12,983 bases of DNA, from assembly GCA_039029515.1 (NCBI GenBank), contig JBCCFX010000113.1:1-12983 (forward strand). Reading direction: 5' to 3'. The notes below the pieces were generated by a model. That model had not been told where the DNA came from. It ran no database searches and saw nothing but the letters and a program-made list of their open reading frames with translations. Positions 1-7,339 of this stretch are shown here, piece after piece. Each line of letters starts with the position of its first letter. Positions within the stretch are counted from its first letter, which is position 1. The translations under genes and the position numbers were made by a program. This stretch comes from JBCCFX01 sp039029515 (GTDB taxonomy: Bacteria > Planctomycetota > Phycisphaerae > Phycisphaerales > SM1A02).

Positions 1-3000
1 ATCAGCGTCCTCAAGGACCGTGTGAACCCGACTGGCGTCCTCGACATCTCCATGGAGCCGGTCGGGCGCAACCGCATTGAAGTCATCATGCCACTTCCGA
101 GCGACGAGGTGAAAGCGCTGCAGGAGAGTTACAAAGACTCTCTGGCGACGCTGCTCTCCAAGGCCGCGATTCCCGAAGCACAACTCATCGGATCACTGCA
201 GGCCGGTTCGGCCGTCTCGGATTGGGGCGGTGCCGAAGGCACGGGCCGGTTTACCGTGATCTCGCGTCTGCAGGACGCGCACAATGAACTCATCGAAGCC
301 CGGCAGGAAGCCGATCAGGCCGCTGCCGATGGTTCCGAGGTGCTACCCTTCCGCGTTGCCAGGGCAATTCAGGAATACGACCGCCTGCTGGATCTCGCCA
401 AGCGTCAGTCGCTCCCTGAATCTCGACTGACGCGCGCCCTGAACCTCTCCACGGATCGTCAGGTCCTCGTGGATGAGGCGGGTGAACCGATCAAGGACGA
501 AGCGACCGGCAAGGACGCATTCGGCCCGTCGCCGCGCGAAGTCGCGATGGATGCGATTCGTGCGGACTTCGACTACGTCTCGGCGGAGCTCGACGACGTC
601 ATTGCCAAATACGACGTGTATCAGGACAAGCGCACAGGCTTTGATGATCCTGAGGATCTCATGCGGCTTCTGCGTGGTGCGGGTGTGCTTGAATTCCGCA
701 TCGCGGTCACGCAGGCCAACAACACGGGCATCGATGTCAACGATCTGCGCGACCAACTCAGCAAGGTCGGGCCGACCAATACCGACAGCCCGAACGCAAG
801 CTGGTTCCCGATTAACGATGTCAAGCAGTGGGCCGAAGAGCCTGCGGACTTCAAGCTGCTGCAGGACAACCCGGAGCTCTTCTTCCAGTCGCAGTACCGA
901 CTGATCGCGGCGGAGTACGAAGGACTGCCATACGTCCTGCTGTACACGTCTGACGATATGTCGATGACGCACGACCGCGGAAAGCAGTGGTCCGTGTCCG
1001 GCACGCGACCAACGACAGACCAATTGGGTCGACCCGCGGTCGGATTTGATCTTGATCCTGCAGGTGGTGGCCTGATGAGTCGCATGACCGGTGCGAACGT
1101 CGGTGAGCCGATGGCGATCGTGCTGGACGGCCAGGTCTATACCGCACCGAACCTGAATTCGCAGATTGGCCAGAGCGGCATTATTCAGGGTCAGTTCTCG
1201 CAGGCTGAACTCGATTACCTCACGCGCGTCCTTGCGTCGGGCGCGCTTGAAGCACGGTTGAGCCCCGAGCCCATCGCGATGAACACGCTTGGCCCGTCAA
1301 TCGGTGCAGACAACCTCAGCCGCGGGATGATCTCGTTCGTCATCGCGGTGATCGCCGTCTGCATCTTCATGCTCGTGTATTACTTCTTCGCGGGCTTCGT
1401 CGCGAATATCGCGCTGATTGTCAACGGCGTCATCATCTTCGGCTTCATGGCCGCGATTTCCGGCACGTTCACGTTGCCAGGCCTCGCAGGCATTGTGCTG
1501 ACGATCGGCATGGCCGTCGATGCCAACGTGCTGATCTACGAACGCATCCGCGAAGAGATCATGGCGGGAGAACTCGACATACGCGGGTGTATCCGTGAAG
1601 GCTACGGCAAGGCATTGAGCACCATTCTCGATGCGAATGTCACGAACCTGATCGTGTGTGCAGCACTCGCCGGCACGGCAACCACGGAAGTGCGAGGCTT
1701 TGCCGTCACGCTTTCGATCGGTATTGCCGCCACGCTCTTTACCGCGTTGTTCGTCACTCGCCAGGTTTACTACCTGTACACCGACCTCCTTGGTCGCACA
1801 TCGCTGCCGATGTTGCCGACAGTCATCCCGAGCATCCACCGGGCGCTCGAGCCGAACATCAACTGGATAGGCATGCGTCGCGTGTTCTGGGCGTTCAGCG
1901 CCGTGGCGATGACGGGATCGGTCATCCTGCTGTCGTATCGCGGACTGGACATGTTCGATACGGAGTTCCGCGGCGGCGTTTCGATCACGATGCGCACCAA
2001 AGTGGTGAACCCGGATGATGAAGCTCAGGGTCGCATCATGCTGGCCCAGGCGACCGTCGAAGAGAAGATCAAGGCCGAAGCCGCCGAGATCGCGAACGAC
2101 GCGAATTCGTCGGCCGATGACAAGGTCATTGCGGCGGAGATCGAACGCTCAAGCGTGCTGACCGTTGGTTCGACGGCGTCCAACGAAGCAGGCCAACTGA
2201 CCTGCGATCAGTATCAGATCAAGGTGGCGACGCCGAAGGGTCTGGGCGAAGACGACGACATCACGCCGGTTGTACGCCGCGTGCTCGAGAATGCCTTCGG
2301 CGAACAACTCGACATTACCCGTCAACTTGCGTTCGACGGTCTGAACGATGAGTTCCATGATCTCTATTCGTATCCGATCGAATCGCCGGTGCTTGGCGAC
2401 AGCATCGAGATGCCGGACAAGCGTTTCAGTGTTGCTGAATACTTGTACGGCACAGCCATTGTGGTGACCAACGTCGAGCCCGCAGTGAGCGTGGATGACG
2501 TCAAGGCACGACTGGAACGCATGCGCAATCAGCCGGACTTCGCCGACACGCTCGGACGAACGACGGATGTGATTCCGCTCTCGGAAGGCACGAACGCCAC
2601 CGGCTACACCGACTTTGCGGTGCTTGTGTACGACCCCGCGATGAACTATCGCGATCAGGACAACCCGGATGTCGTGGATGCACGGCTTGCACAGCGCGAG
2701 TGGGAACTCGTACAGCGAGCGCTCGCGGAAGGTTCAACGTTTGACCGTGTGAGCAGCTATTCATCCTCGGTCGCACGATCGCTCGCAGCGAGCGCAATCG
2801 TTGCGGTGACGCTGACGTTGCTCGGCATTCTGGTCTACATTTGGGTGCGATTCGGTTCGCTTCGCTATTCGGTCGCGGCCATTGTCGCGCTCGTGCACGA
2901 CGTGACGATTGCGCTCGGTCTCGTGGCACTGACCAGCGTGATTGGTGGGACCGCATTGGGTTCGACGCTGCTGATCGAAGAATTCCGAATCGATCTGGGT

Positions 3001-3378
3001 GTCGTCGCGGCGATGCTGACCATCATCGGGTATTCCCTGAACGATACGATCGTGATCCTTGACCGTATTCGTGAGAACCGCGGCAAGTTGCCGGTGCCGA
3101 CGCAGGCCATTGTGAACCGTTCGATCAACCAGACAGTCAGCCGTACGTTGCTCACATCGGTGACAACCCTCGTCGCGGTGCTGATCATGTTCATTGAGGG
3201 CGGCACGGGCATTCGTCCGTTCACGTTCTGCCTGTTGATCGGTCTGCTCGTCGGTACGTACAGCTCGGTCGCGATTGCGTCACCGCTCGTGGTGGCCCGC
3301 AAAGGCGAGGGTGATGCGACGGATGAGGAATCGGCCTCTGGAGACGCGGTGAAGCAAACGGGTGCGGTGGTCGCTTAA
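1..3378 (+). CDS. secDF: Protein translocase SecD-SecF fusion, 5' end outside window
   Basis: SecD and SecF are inner-membrane partners of SecYEG that use the ion gradient to pull exported proteins out on the outer face. The frame is open from base 1 and the first codons (ISVLKDRVNPTGV) already match the start of the SecD P1 domain, so transmembrane segment 1 and the true start lie upstream. The SecD membrane half spans about 1320-1790: LTIGMAVDANVLIYERIREE has its Asp codon at 1519-1521, followed by DANVTNLI and VRGFAVTLSIG. The SecF half begins near 1858 (NINWIGMRR), has FRGGVSI near 1966, and its membrane bundle spans about 2770-3290 with GYSLNDTIVILDRIREN (Asp codon 3043-3045). At about 1125 visible residues it is already far longer than common SecDF fusions (about 750-850). 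The extra length is an insertion in P1 (about 100-655) and an enlarged SecF loop (about 1990-2760). Identification is very firm; the role of the extra domains is unknown. Confidence 0.96.
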   Translation: MSVLKDRVNPTGVLDISMEPVGRNRIEVIMPLPSDEVKALQESYKDSLATLLSKAAIPEAQLIGSLQAGSAVSDWGGAEGTGRFTVISRLQDAHNELIEARQEADQAAADGSEVLPFRVARAIQEYDRLLDLAKRQSLPESRLTRALNLSTDRQVLVDEAGEPIKDEATGKDAFGPSPREVAMDAIRADFDYVSAELDDVIAKYDVYQDKRTGFDDPEDLMRLLRGAGVLEFRIAVTQANNTGIDVNDLRDQLSKVGPTNTDSPNASWFPINDVKQWAEEPADFKLLQDNPELFFQSQYRLIAAEYEGLPYVLLYTSDDMSMTHDRGKQWSVSGTRPTTDQLGRPAVGFDLDPAGGGLMSRMTGANVGEPMAIVLDGQVYTAPNLNSQIGQSGIIQGQFSQAELDYLTRVLASGALEARLSPEPIAMNTLGPSIGADNLSRGMISFVIAVIAVCIFMLVYYFFAGFVANIALIVNGVIIFGFMAAISGTFTLPGLAGIVLTIGMAVDANVLIYERIREEIMAGELDIRGCIREGYGKALSTILDANVTNLIVCAALAGTATTEVRGFAVTLSIGIAATLFTALFVTRQVYYLYTDLLGRTSLPMLPTVIPSIHRALEPNINWIGMRRVFWAFSAVAMTGSVILLSYRGLDMFDTEFRGGVSITMRTKVVNPDDEAQGRIMLAQATVEEKIKAEAAEIANDANSSADDKVIAAEIERSSVLTVGSTASNEAGQLTCDQYQIKVATPKGLGEDDDITPVVRRVLENAFGEQLDITRQLAFDGLNDEFHDLYSYPIESPVLGDSIEMPDKRFSVAEYLYGTAIVVTNVEPAVSVDDVKARLERMRNQPDFADTLGRTTDVIPLSEGTNATGYTDFAVLVYDPAMNYRDQDNPDVVDARLAQREWELVQRALAEGSTFDRVSSYSSSVARSLAASAIVAVTLTLLGILVYIWVRFGSLRYSVAAIVALVHDVTIALGLVALTSVIGGTALGSTLLIEEFRIDLGVVAAMLTIIGYSLNDTIVILDRIRENRGKLPVPTQAIVNRSINQTVSRTLLTSVTTLVAVLIMFIEGGTGIRPFTFCLLIGLLVGTYSSVAIASPLVVARKGEGDATDEESASGDAVKQTGAVVA

Positions 3379-3408
3379 CGGCGTTCACAACCTGCCGCTT
3401 GGCGTTGA

Positions 3409-3425
3409 TCGGCAAGAGTTGCCGA
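3409..3425 (+). terminator. Stem-loop just downstream of secDF, possible terminator
   Basis: A perfect 7-base-pair stem (TCGGCAA / TTGCCGA) with a GAG loop starts 31 bases after the secDF stop codon. No run of T follows (AGGTCGTTCT), so it is not a classical intrinsic terminator; it may mark or protect the 3' end of the secDF transcript. Seen directly; function inferred. Confidence 0.3.
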
Positions 3426-3455
3426 AGGTCGTTCTACAATCGAAATCCGGGAGCA

Positions 3456-3475
3456 ATCGGCCGTGAGCGGTCGAT
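3456..3475 (+). other. Second stem-loop in the secDF-lysM gap
   Basis: ATCGGCCG and CGGTCGAT pair over 8 positions with one G-U wobble around a TGAG loop. It lies in the 168-base gap, between the first and third hairpins. No T-run follows. It could be part of a transcript end or of the leader of the downstream LysM gene. Confidence 0.3.
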
Positions 3476-3487
3476 GAGCAGGAGAAC

Positions 3488-3507
3488 ACGCGCAATGGAT
3501 TGCGCGT
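3488..3507 (+). other. Third stem-loop, leader of the LysM gene
   Basis: A perfect 8-base-pair stem (ACGCGCAA / TTGCGCGT) closes a TGGA tetraloop and ends 39 bases before the ATG of the LysM gene. If transcription starts upstream, for example near the isolated TACAAT at 3435-3440 (no convincing -35 box), this hairpin is in the 5' leader. No T-run follows. Confidence 0.35.
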
Positions 3508-3546
3508 CGGCGACGGTGTCCGCTCCCTGTTCCGAGGCGATTCGAG

Positions 3547-4407
3547 ATGACGACCAGTACCAAGATCTTTCTTGCGATCTTCGCCGCGCTCGTGGTGGTG
3601 CTCGTGGTGTATTACAGCCGGGTGAGCGAGGGTGATGGCACCGATGCCGCGCTCGATGCTTCCGTCCGCAATCCTGATTCCGTCGCGATCGAAACGCATG
3701 GCTCAACGCGGGATGCATCACGCGACCAGAGCCGAGATCTCGCCGGCGACCGGCAGCAGAACGACGACGTGATTCCACTCGACTGGTCCGATGAACGACG
3801 GAACGCGAGTCGATCGGGACGCCGCGGGACGTCATCCGGACGAAGCCCGCTTGGCGGGCTCATTGCGCCGCCACCGACGATCGAAGATACGAACCGCGGC
3901 CCAACACGGACGGTGCTCAACAAGCCGATCAACGTCGTTGGCGTGGATGAGCCGAGATCCTCGGGTGTGCGCCCGCTGACGGATGATCCGTCACGCCCAA
4001 TCTCCACGCCGCCTCCGTCGCCAAAGTTCCGTGAATACGTCGTGGACGATGGCGATACGATGACCGATATCGCGCTGTCCATGCTCGGCAGTGCGCAGCG
4101 CTGGAGCGAAATCGCGCAGGCGAATCCACTGGTTGATCCCAATCGCCTGCGTGTCGGTCAGAAGCTCCGTATTCCGATAGATCCTGATGCGCCGAAGGAG
4201 ACGGCGCCGAAGCCGCAGCCCAAACCCGATTCGCCCGACGTTGGTCCGGTGACGTACTTTGTGCAGAGCGGCGATACGTTGTCACGGATCGCGGATGTCA
4301 TGCTTGGTGATCGTGCCCGATGGCGCGATATCTTCGAAGCCAATCGGGACGTTCTGAACGACCCGGATGATCTTCAGGTTGGCATGTCGCTTCAGATGCC
4401 GCGTTAA
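3547..4407 (+). CDS. Membrane-anchored protein with two LysM domains
   Basis: This 286-residue protein has a short N-terminus, one hydrophobic segment (residues about 7-24, IFLAIFAALVVVLVVYY) and no obvious cleavage site, so it is probably anchored with its body outside the cytoplasm. Residues 30-160 are a low-complexity, charged and Pro-rich linker. Two LysM domains follow: about 162-210 (YVVDDGDTMTDIA ... GQKLRIP) and about 236-285 (YFVQSGDTLSRIA ... GMSLQMP), joined by a Lys-Pro-rich spacer (PKETAPKPQPKPDSP). LysM domains usually bind N-acetylglucosamine-containing glycans such as peptidoglycan. No hydrolase or peptidase domain is present, so a structural or scaffold role in the envelope is the best inference. 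The ATG has a GAGG at 3534-3537, nine bases upstream. It lies downstream of secDF on the same strand. Its stop codon shares TTAA with the convergent aldo/keto reductase gene. Confidence 0.88.
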   Translation: MTTSTKIFLAIFAALVVVLVVYYSRVSEGDGTDAALDASVRNPDSVAIETHGSTRDASRDQSRDLAGDRQQNDDVIPLDWSDERRNASRSGRRGTSSGRSPLGGLIAPPPTIEDTNRGPTRTVLNKPINVVGVDEPRSSGVRPLTDDPSRPISTPPPSPKFREYVVDDGDTMTDIALSMLGSAQRWSEIAQANPLVDPNRLRVGQKLRIPIDPDAPKETAPKPQPKPDSPDVGPVTYFVQSGDTLSRIADVMLGDRARWRDIFEANRDVLNDPDDLQVGMSLQMPR

Positions 4408-5171
4408 GCCTGTCGCATCGTCGATGCGATGTCCAGATTCTCACGGATGTGCGCTGCGTTCAGCCCACCGATGACAAGGCTGTCGACGGCGGGATGGCGA
4501 AGGACGAACGGAATGGCGTCCGGCGGCGCCAGATGCCCTGATGCAAGGCCTTTCTTAACCACGACGCCAACACCGCCGGCGTGCGCATCCCGCATCACCG
4601 CATCGTGCGACGTGTCGTTCGCGTGATACTCGACCATGATGACATCGGACCACGGCAGCGCTGCCGCAGCGCCGGCGACGCTCTTGCCGGAGAACCCGAT
4701 GCAGCGAGTGAGTCCGTCTTCGCGCGCTCGAAGCAGCCCGTCGACGGTGTCCGTCTGGTGCAGGATGTCGAGATCGTTGCCATCGGAATGGACCAGCACG
4801 AGATCGACGGCATCAGTCCGAAGTGCGCGCAAACTCGATTCGAGCGATGTACGGACCGCAGATGCGCTGAATGTGTAACTCGATTGCCCGTCGTCAAAGC
4901 GTTCACCGACTTTGGTGGAGAGCACGATGTCGTCTCGACGGTGGTGGAGCGCCGCGCCGATCCGAGCTTCGCTCAGACCATATGCCGGCGCCGTGTCGAT
5001 GTAATTGATGCCCATGTCGACAACCGTGTTCAGCAGCACGCTGACATCGTCATCCGCTGGCAGGTCATATCCCCTGGGATATTTCGTGCCGACATTGCGC
5101 CCGATCTTGAAGGCGCCAAAACCGATCGGGCTGACATGCAGATCGGTCTGACCTAATCGATTGTGAACCAC
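4404..5171 (-). CDS. Short aldo/keto reductase
   Basis: This is a 255-residue NAD(P)H-dependent oxidoreductase of the aldo/keto reductase superfamily, a soluble TIM barrel. The catalytic tetrad is complete: Asp59 and Tyr64 in NYIDTAPAYGLSE, Lys87 in STKVGE and His128 in LVLVHSD. Near the C-terminus, VIGGLNAAHIRENL matches the usual cofactor-phosphate-binding segment. It is shorter than the common 300-330 residues. The start is GTG at 5171-5169; no better start precedes the conserved RLGQTDLHVSPIGFG segment, and a GGGAG lies 11 bases upstream. That start lies inside the last codons of the FAD oxidoreductase gene (19-base overlap), so translational coupling and a related substrate are likely. 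The substrate cannot be told from sequence; sugar or aldehyde reduction is typical of the family. Confidence 0.92.
   Translation of the reverse strand: MVHNRLGQTDLHVSPIGFGAFKIGRNVGTKYPRGYDLPADDDVSVLLNTVVDMGINYIDTAPAYGLSEARIGAALHHRRDDIVLSTKVGERFDDGQSSYTFSASAVRTSLESSLRALRTDAVDLVLVHSDGNDLDILHQTDTVDGLLRAREDGLTRCIGFSGKSVAGAAAALPWSDVIMVEYHANDTSHDAVMRDAHAGGVGVVVKKGLASGHLAPPDAIPFVLRHPAVDSLVIGGLNAAHIRENLDIASTMRQA
4413..4429. terminator. Stem-loop at the convergent LysM / aldo-keto reductase junction
   Basis: TCGCATC and GATGCGA form a perfect 7-base-pair stem with a 3-base loop. It starts 5 bases after the LysM stop and overlaps the last codons of the aldo/keto reductase gene (the IASTMR region). It could end plus-strand transcripts or act on both strands, but neither side has a T-run, and codon constraint may explain part of it. 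Confidence 0.25.
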
Positions 5172-6376
5172 GGTGCGGAGGTCTCCCAGGGCGGAACGGC
5201 AACATCAGGGCGCGGCCAATTGGATACGACCGGTGCCTTGTTGTCGCCCCAAGTCGGGTCATCGAGCAGTTCGAGAATCCGTTCAACGAGTTTGGGTACA
5301 AGTGCCAGCTTTGTCGGCCAAGCGGTGATGGTATTGCCTTCGCGCTCAGCGAACATATCGTCGGGCCGCGCGCCACGGGAATCATTGGCTTCAGCCCGAT
5401 CGACACGATACGTGGCCCATTCAGTCCGCGAGAGATCAATGCCGGGGATGACGTCCTCGATCTCGCGGCGAGCGGTTTCGAGTAACGTCTGCTCGTCCAT
5501 CTCGACGCCATCTTCTGAAATCTGACCACCAACTTGCCAGACCGTGCGGTTCGCATGATCGCGCGAAGACGTCACGGTAATGCGCGTTCGATTGCCGTCG
5601 ACGCAATGGCCATTGAGAACCGGTAGGTCGCCGCGCACCATGACCATGTGCAGTGGTCGTCGCTGGCCGCGGGCTGCGTCGAGACCAACCTGTTCGCGCA
5701 ACGTATCGTTGCCGCGACCTGCGGTCAGTACGATCGAGGATGGACGGACATCAAGATTGTCGCCGGTTGCCGGGTTGATGAGCAGCACATGGTCGACCTG
5801 GCCCGGTGCTGATGCGCGAACCTCGACGCCATGTGCCGGGTCAATCGACAGGATTCGGCTCGGATGCCGGTCCGCGAGCGTGGTCAGCATGCTTTGCGGA
5901 TCGATGACTTGCTCTTCGAGTCGCGCCACCTGACCGGGAACGTTTCGAAGGACTTCGGGTCGCTCGTCGTCATCGATGGATTGTGGCGTGACGCGAAGGC
6001 CAGCTTTCGCGCCAGCCATGCCGATTCGCGATCGGATGGAACTCGTCCGCCACAGGAAGCAATAATCGGATCGTCGCCGCGTCGATCGCAGGTCGGGTGT
6101 TGCATCGCCCGCGAGGCATCGTCGCCAGACGTCAGGCATATCACGAATGGATCGTGCCGATGACGAACGCCCGAGGCTCAGTGAATACTTGAGGCCGCCA
6201 TGAATGATGCCCTGAGACCCAATCGTCTGACCCGATCCGAGTGCGTACGGTTCCAGCAACAGGGCACGATGACCACATCGATGTGCTTCATCGAGGAGCC
6301 ACAGGCCGGCCGCGCCGCCGCCGAAGATCACGACGTCGACCGGCACGCCGCTACCGTTGGGTGACGGGTCCGACAT
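5153..6376 (-). CDS. FAD-dependent oxidoreductase, DAO family
   Basis: The product is 407 residues from the ATG at 6376-6374. A Rossmann dinucleotide-binding motif stands at residues 14-30 (DVVIFGGGAAGLWLLDE), with the ribose-binding acid at Glu42 (LLLEPY). GSGQTIGSQGIIHGGLKY (about 47-64) resembles the flavin-contacting segment of glycerol-3-phosphate dehydrogenase and L-2-hydroxyglutarate dehydrogenase relatives. SIVLTAGRGN matches the second FAD contact, and a TAWPTKLALVP segment near the C-terminus is typical of the fold. Together these support a DAO-type flavoenzyme oxidising an amine or hydroxy acid; the substrate is not identifiable. The open frame runs upstream to 6820, but that part is antisense to the hydrolase gene and the Rossmann motif starts right after this ATG. 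The ribosome site is weak: GGAG lies 16 bases upstream. It is the first gene of a two-gene unit with the aldo/keto reductase. Confidence 0.88.
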   Translation of the reverse strand: MSDPSPNGSGVPVDVVIFGGGAAGLWLLDEAHRCGHRALLLEPYALGSGQTIGSQGIIHGGLKYSLSLGRSSSARSIRDMPDVWRRCLAGDATPDLRSTRRRSDYCFLWRTSSIRSRIGMAGAKAGLRVTPQSIDDDERPEVLRNVPGQVARLEEQVIDPQSMLTTLADRHPSRILSIDPAHGVEVRASAPGQVDHVLLINPATGDNLDVRPSSIVLTAGRGNDTLREQVGLDAARGQRRPLHMVMVRGDLPVLNGHCVDGNRTRITVTSSRDHANRTVWQVGGQISEDGVEMDEQTLLETARREIEDVIPGIDLSRTEWATYRVDRAEANDSRGARPDDMFAEREGNTITAWPTKLALVPKLVERILELLDDPTWGDNKAPVVSNWPRPDVAVPPWETSAPWFTID

Positions 6377-6460
6377 ACCTGAATCGTCAGCACTCCGCCG
6401 GTCCGGGTCAAGCGACGCGGACGAGTATGATGCGGGGTCCGAGGCGTGAAAGGTGACATC
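6377..6460. promoter_or_regulatory. Divergent intergenic region with candidate -10 box
   Basis: These 84 bases separate the divergently transcribed FAD oxidoreductase and alpha/beta hydrolase genes and must hold the start of the hydrolase transcript and probably that of the oxidoreductase. On the plus strand TATGAT at 6426-6431 is a good -10 match, 29 bases before the hydrolase ATG; no convincing -35 box sits 16-18 bases upstream. The hydrolase ribosome site AGGTGA lies 5' of its ATG, within 6451-6456. I see no clear operator palindrome. Confidence 0.35.
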
Positions 6461-7339
6461 ATGACGACATCGGCATCGTGGACAATCAGCGGAAGTGACG
6501 GAGAACCCATCTACGGAGTCACGGACCTGCCGCACGGCGAACCACGTGGCGTGATCGTCATTGCCCATGGTTTCAAGGGCTATAAGGACTATGGCATGTT
6601 CCCAGCCATCGCCTCTGCGGGTACGAAGGCCGAGTTCATCGCCCATCGTTTCAACTTCAGTCACAGCGGGATGACGAACGACGTCACCACGTTTGAGCGC
6701 CCGGATCTCTTTGAACGTGATACGTGGAATCGACAGGTTACTGACCTTCGTGCGGTGCTTTCTGCCATCGATGAGGGACAACTGGACGACCGTGACCTGC
6801 CGGTGATCATCGTGGGGCACTCGCGCGGCGGCGTGACCGCACTCCTGACCGTGGGCCGCGATCCATCGCTGTCGGTCGCAGGGGTGATGACCCTCGCCTC
6901 GCCTGCGTACTGTCAGTCGATGTCAGATGATCAGAAAGCCGAATTGCTCAGCGCGGGGCGGTTGGCGTCGCCTTCTGCGCGCACTGGACAGGAGCTTCAT
7001 GTTGGGCTGCCGTACATACAGGAGCAGCTCGATGATCCGGCGGCACATGATGTCTGTGCGTTGACGAAGACGATCTCATGCCCGCTCTGCTTCGTGCACG
7101 GTGATGTGGATGAAGCGGTGCCGCTCACACAGGTGCGTGCGCTTGAGCAGGCTGCGCCGCATGCAATCACGAGCGTCATTGCGGGTGCGAATCACGTCTT
7201 CAACACACCGAACCCATCGCCGGCCGAGCCGCCGTACAGTCCGCAGCTCGAAGAGCTTCTGGCCACGATGACCGTGTTTGCACAGTCATGTGTTCGACAC
7301 GCCACCGCTCAGGCGTCTGACCAGGCCTCTTCCAGCTGA
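6461..7339 (+). CDS. Alpha/beta hydrolase (esterase/peptidase-like)
   Basis: The product is 292 residues from ATG 6461, which has AGGTG five bases upstream; an in-frame GTG at 6446 is less likely. The fold is shown by the strand and oxyanion-type segment VIVIAHGFKGYKDY (about 31-44), the nucleophile elbow GHSRGG with Ser121, the acid in FVHGDVDEAVP (Asp215 or Asp217) and the catalytic His245 in AGANHVF. There is no signal peptide, so it is cytoplasmic. HGFKG followed by a (H)RFNFSHSG segment is the pattern of bacterial serine hydrolases related to acyl-ester hydrolases and small prolyl-oligopeptidase-like proteins; the substrate is unknown. The 3' end overlaps the end of smc by 31 bases on the opposite strand. 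Confidence 0.9.
   Translation: MTTSASWTISGSDGEPIYGVTDLPHGEPRGVIVIAHGFKGYKDYGMFPAIASAGTKAEFIAHRFNFSHSGMTNDVTTFERPDLFERDTWNRQVTDLRAVLSAIDEGQLDDRDLPVIIVGHSRGGVTALLTVGRDPSLSVAGVMTLASPAYCQSMSDDQKAELLSAGRLASPSARTGQELHVGLPYIQEQLDDPAAHDVCALTKTISCPLCFVHGDVDEAVPLTQVRALEQAAPHAITSVIAGANHVFNTPNPSPAEPPYSPQLEELLATMTVFAQSCVRHATAQASDQASSS

Noticed and set aside
1297..1839. 180-codon minus-strand open frame rich in Asp, Glu and His
   Set aside because: It lies fully opposite the conserved SecD membrane segments; the odd composition is the complement of hydrophobic codons.
3399..3635. Small plus-strand open frame between secDF and the LysM gene
   Set aside because: It overlaps the start of the LysM gene in another frame, is Arg-rich, and crosses all three hairpins; no ribosome site or known domain supports it.
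6377..6820. 148-codon N-terminal extension of the FAD oxidoreductase frame
   Set aside because: It is antisense to the alpha/beta hydrolase, has no recognised domain, and the Rossmann motif begins just after the ATG at 6376. A short CPRCRC stretch in it looks like a metal motif but is antisense chance.
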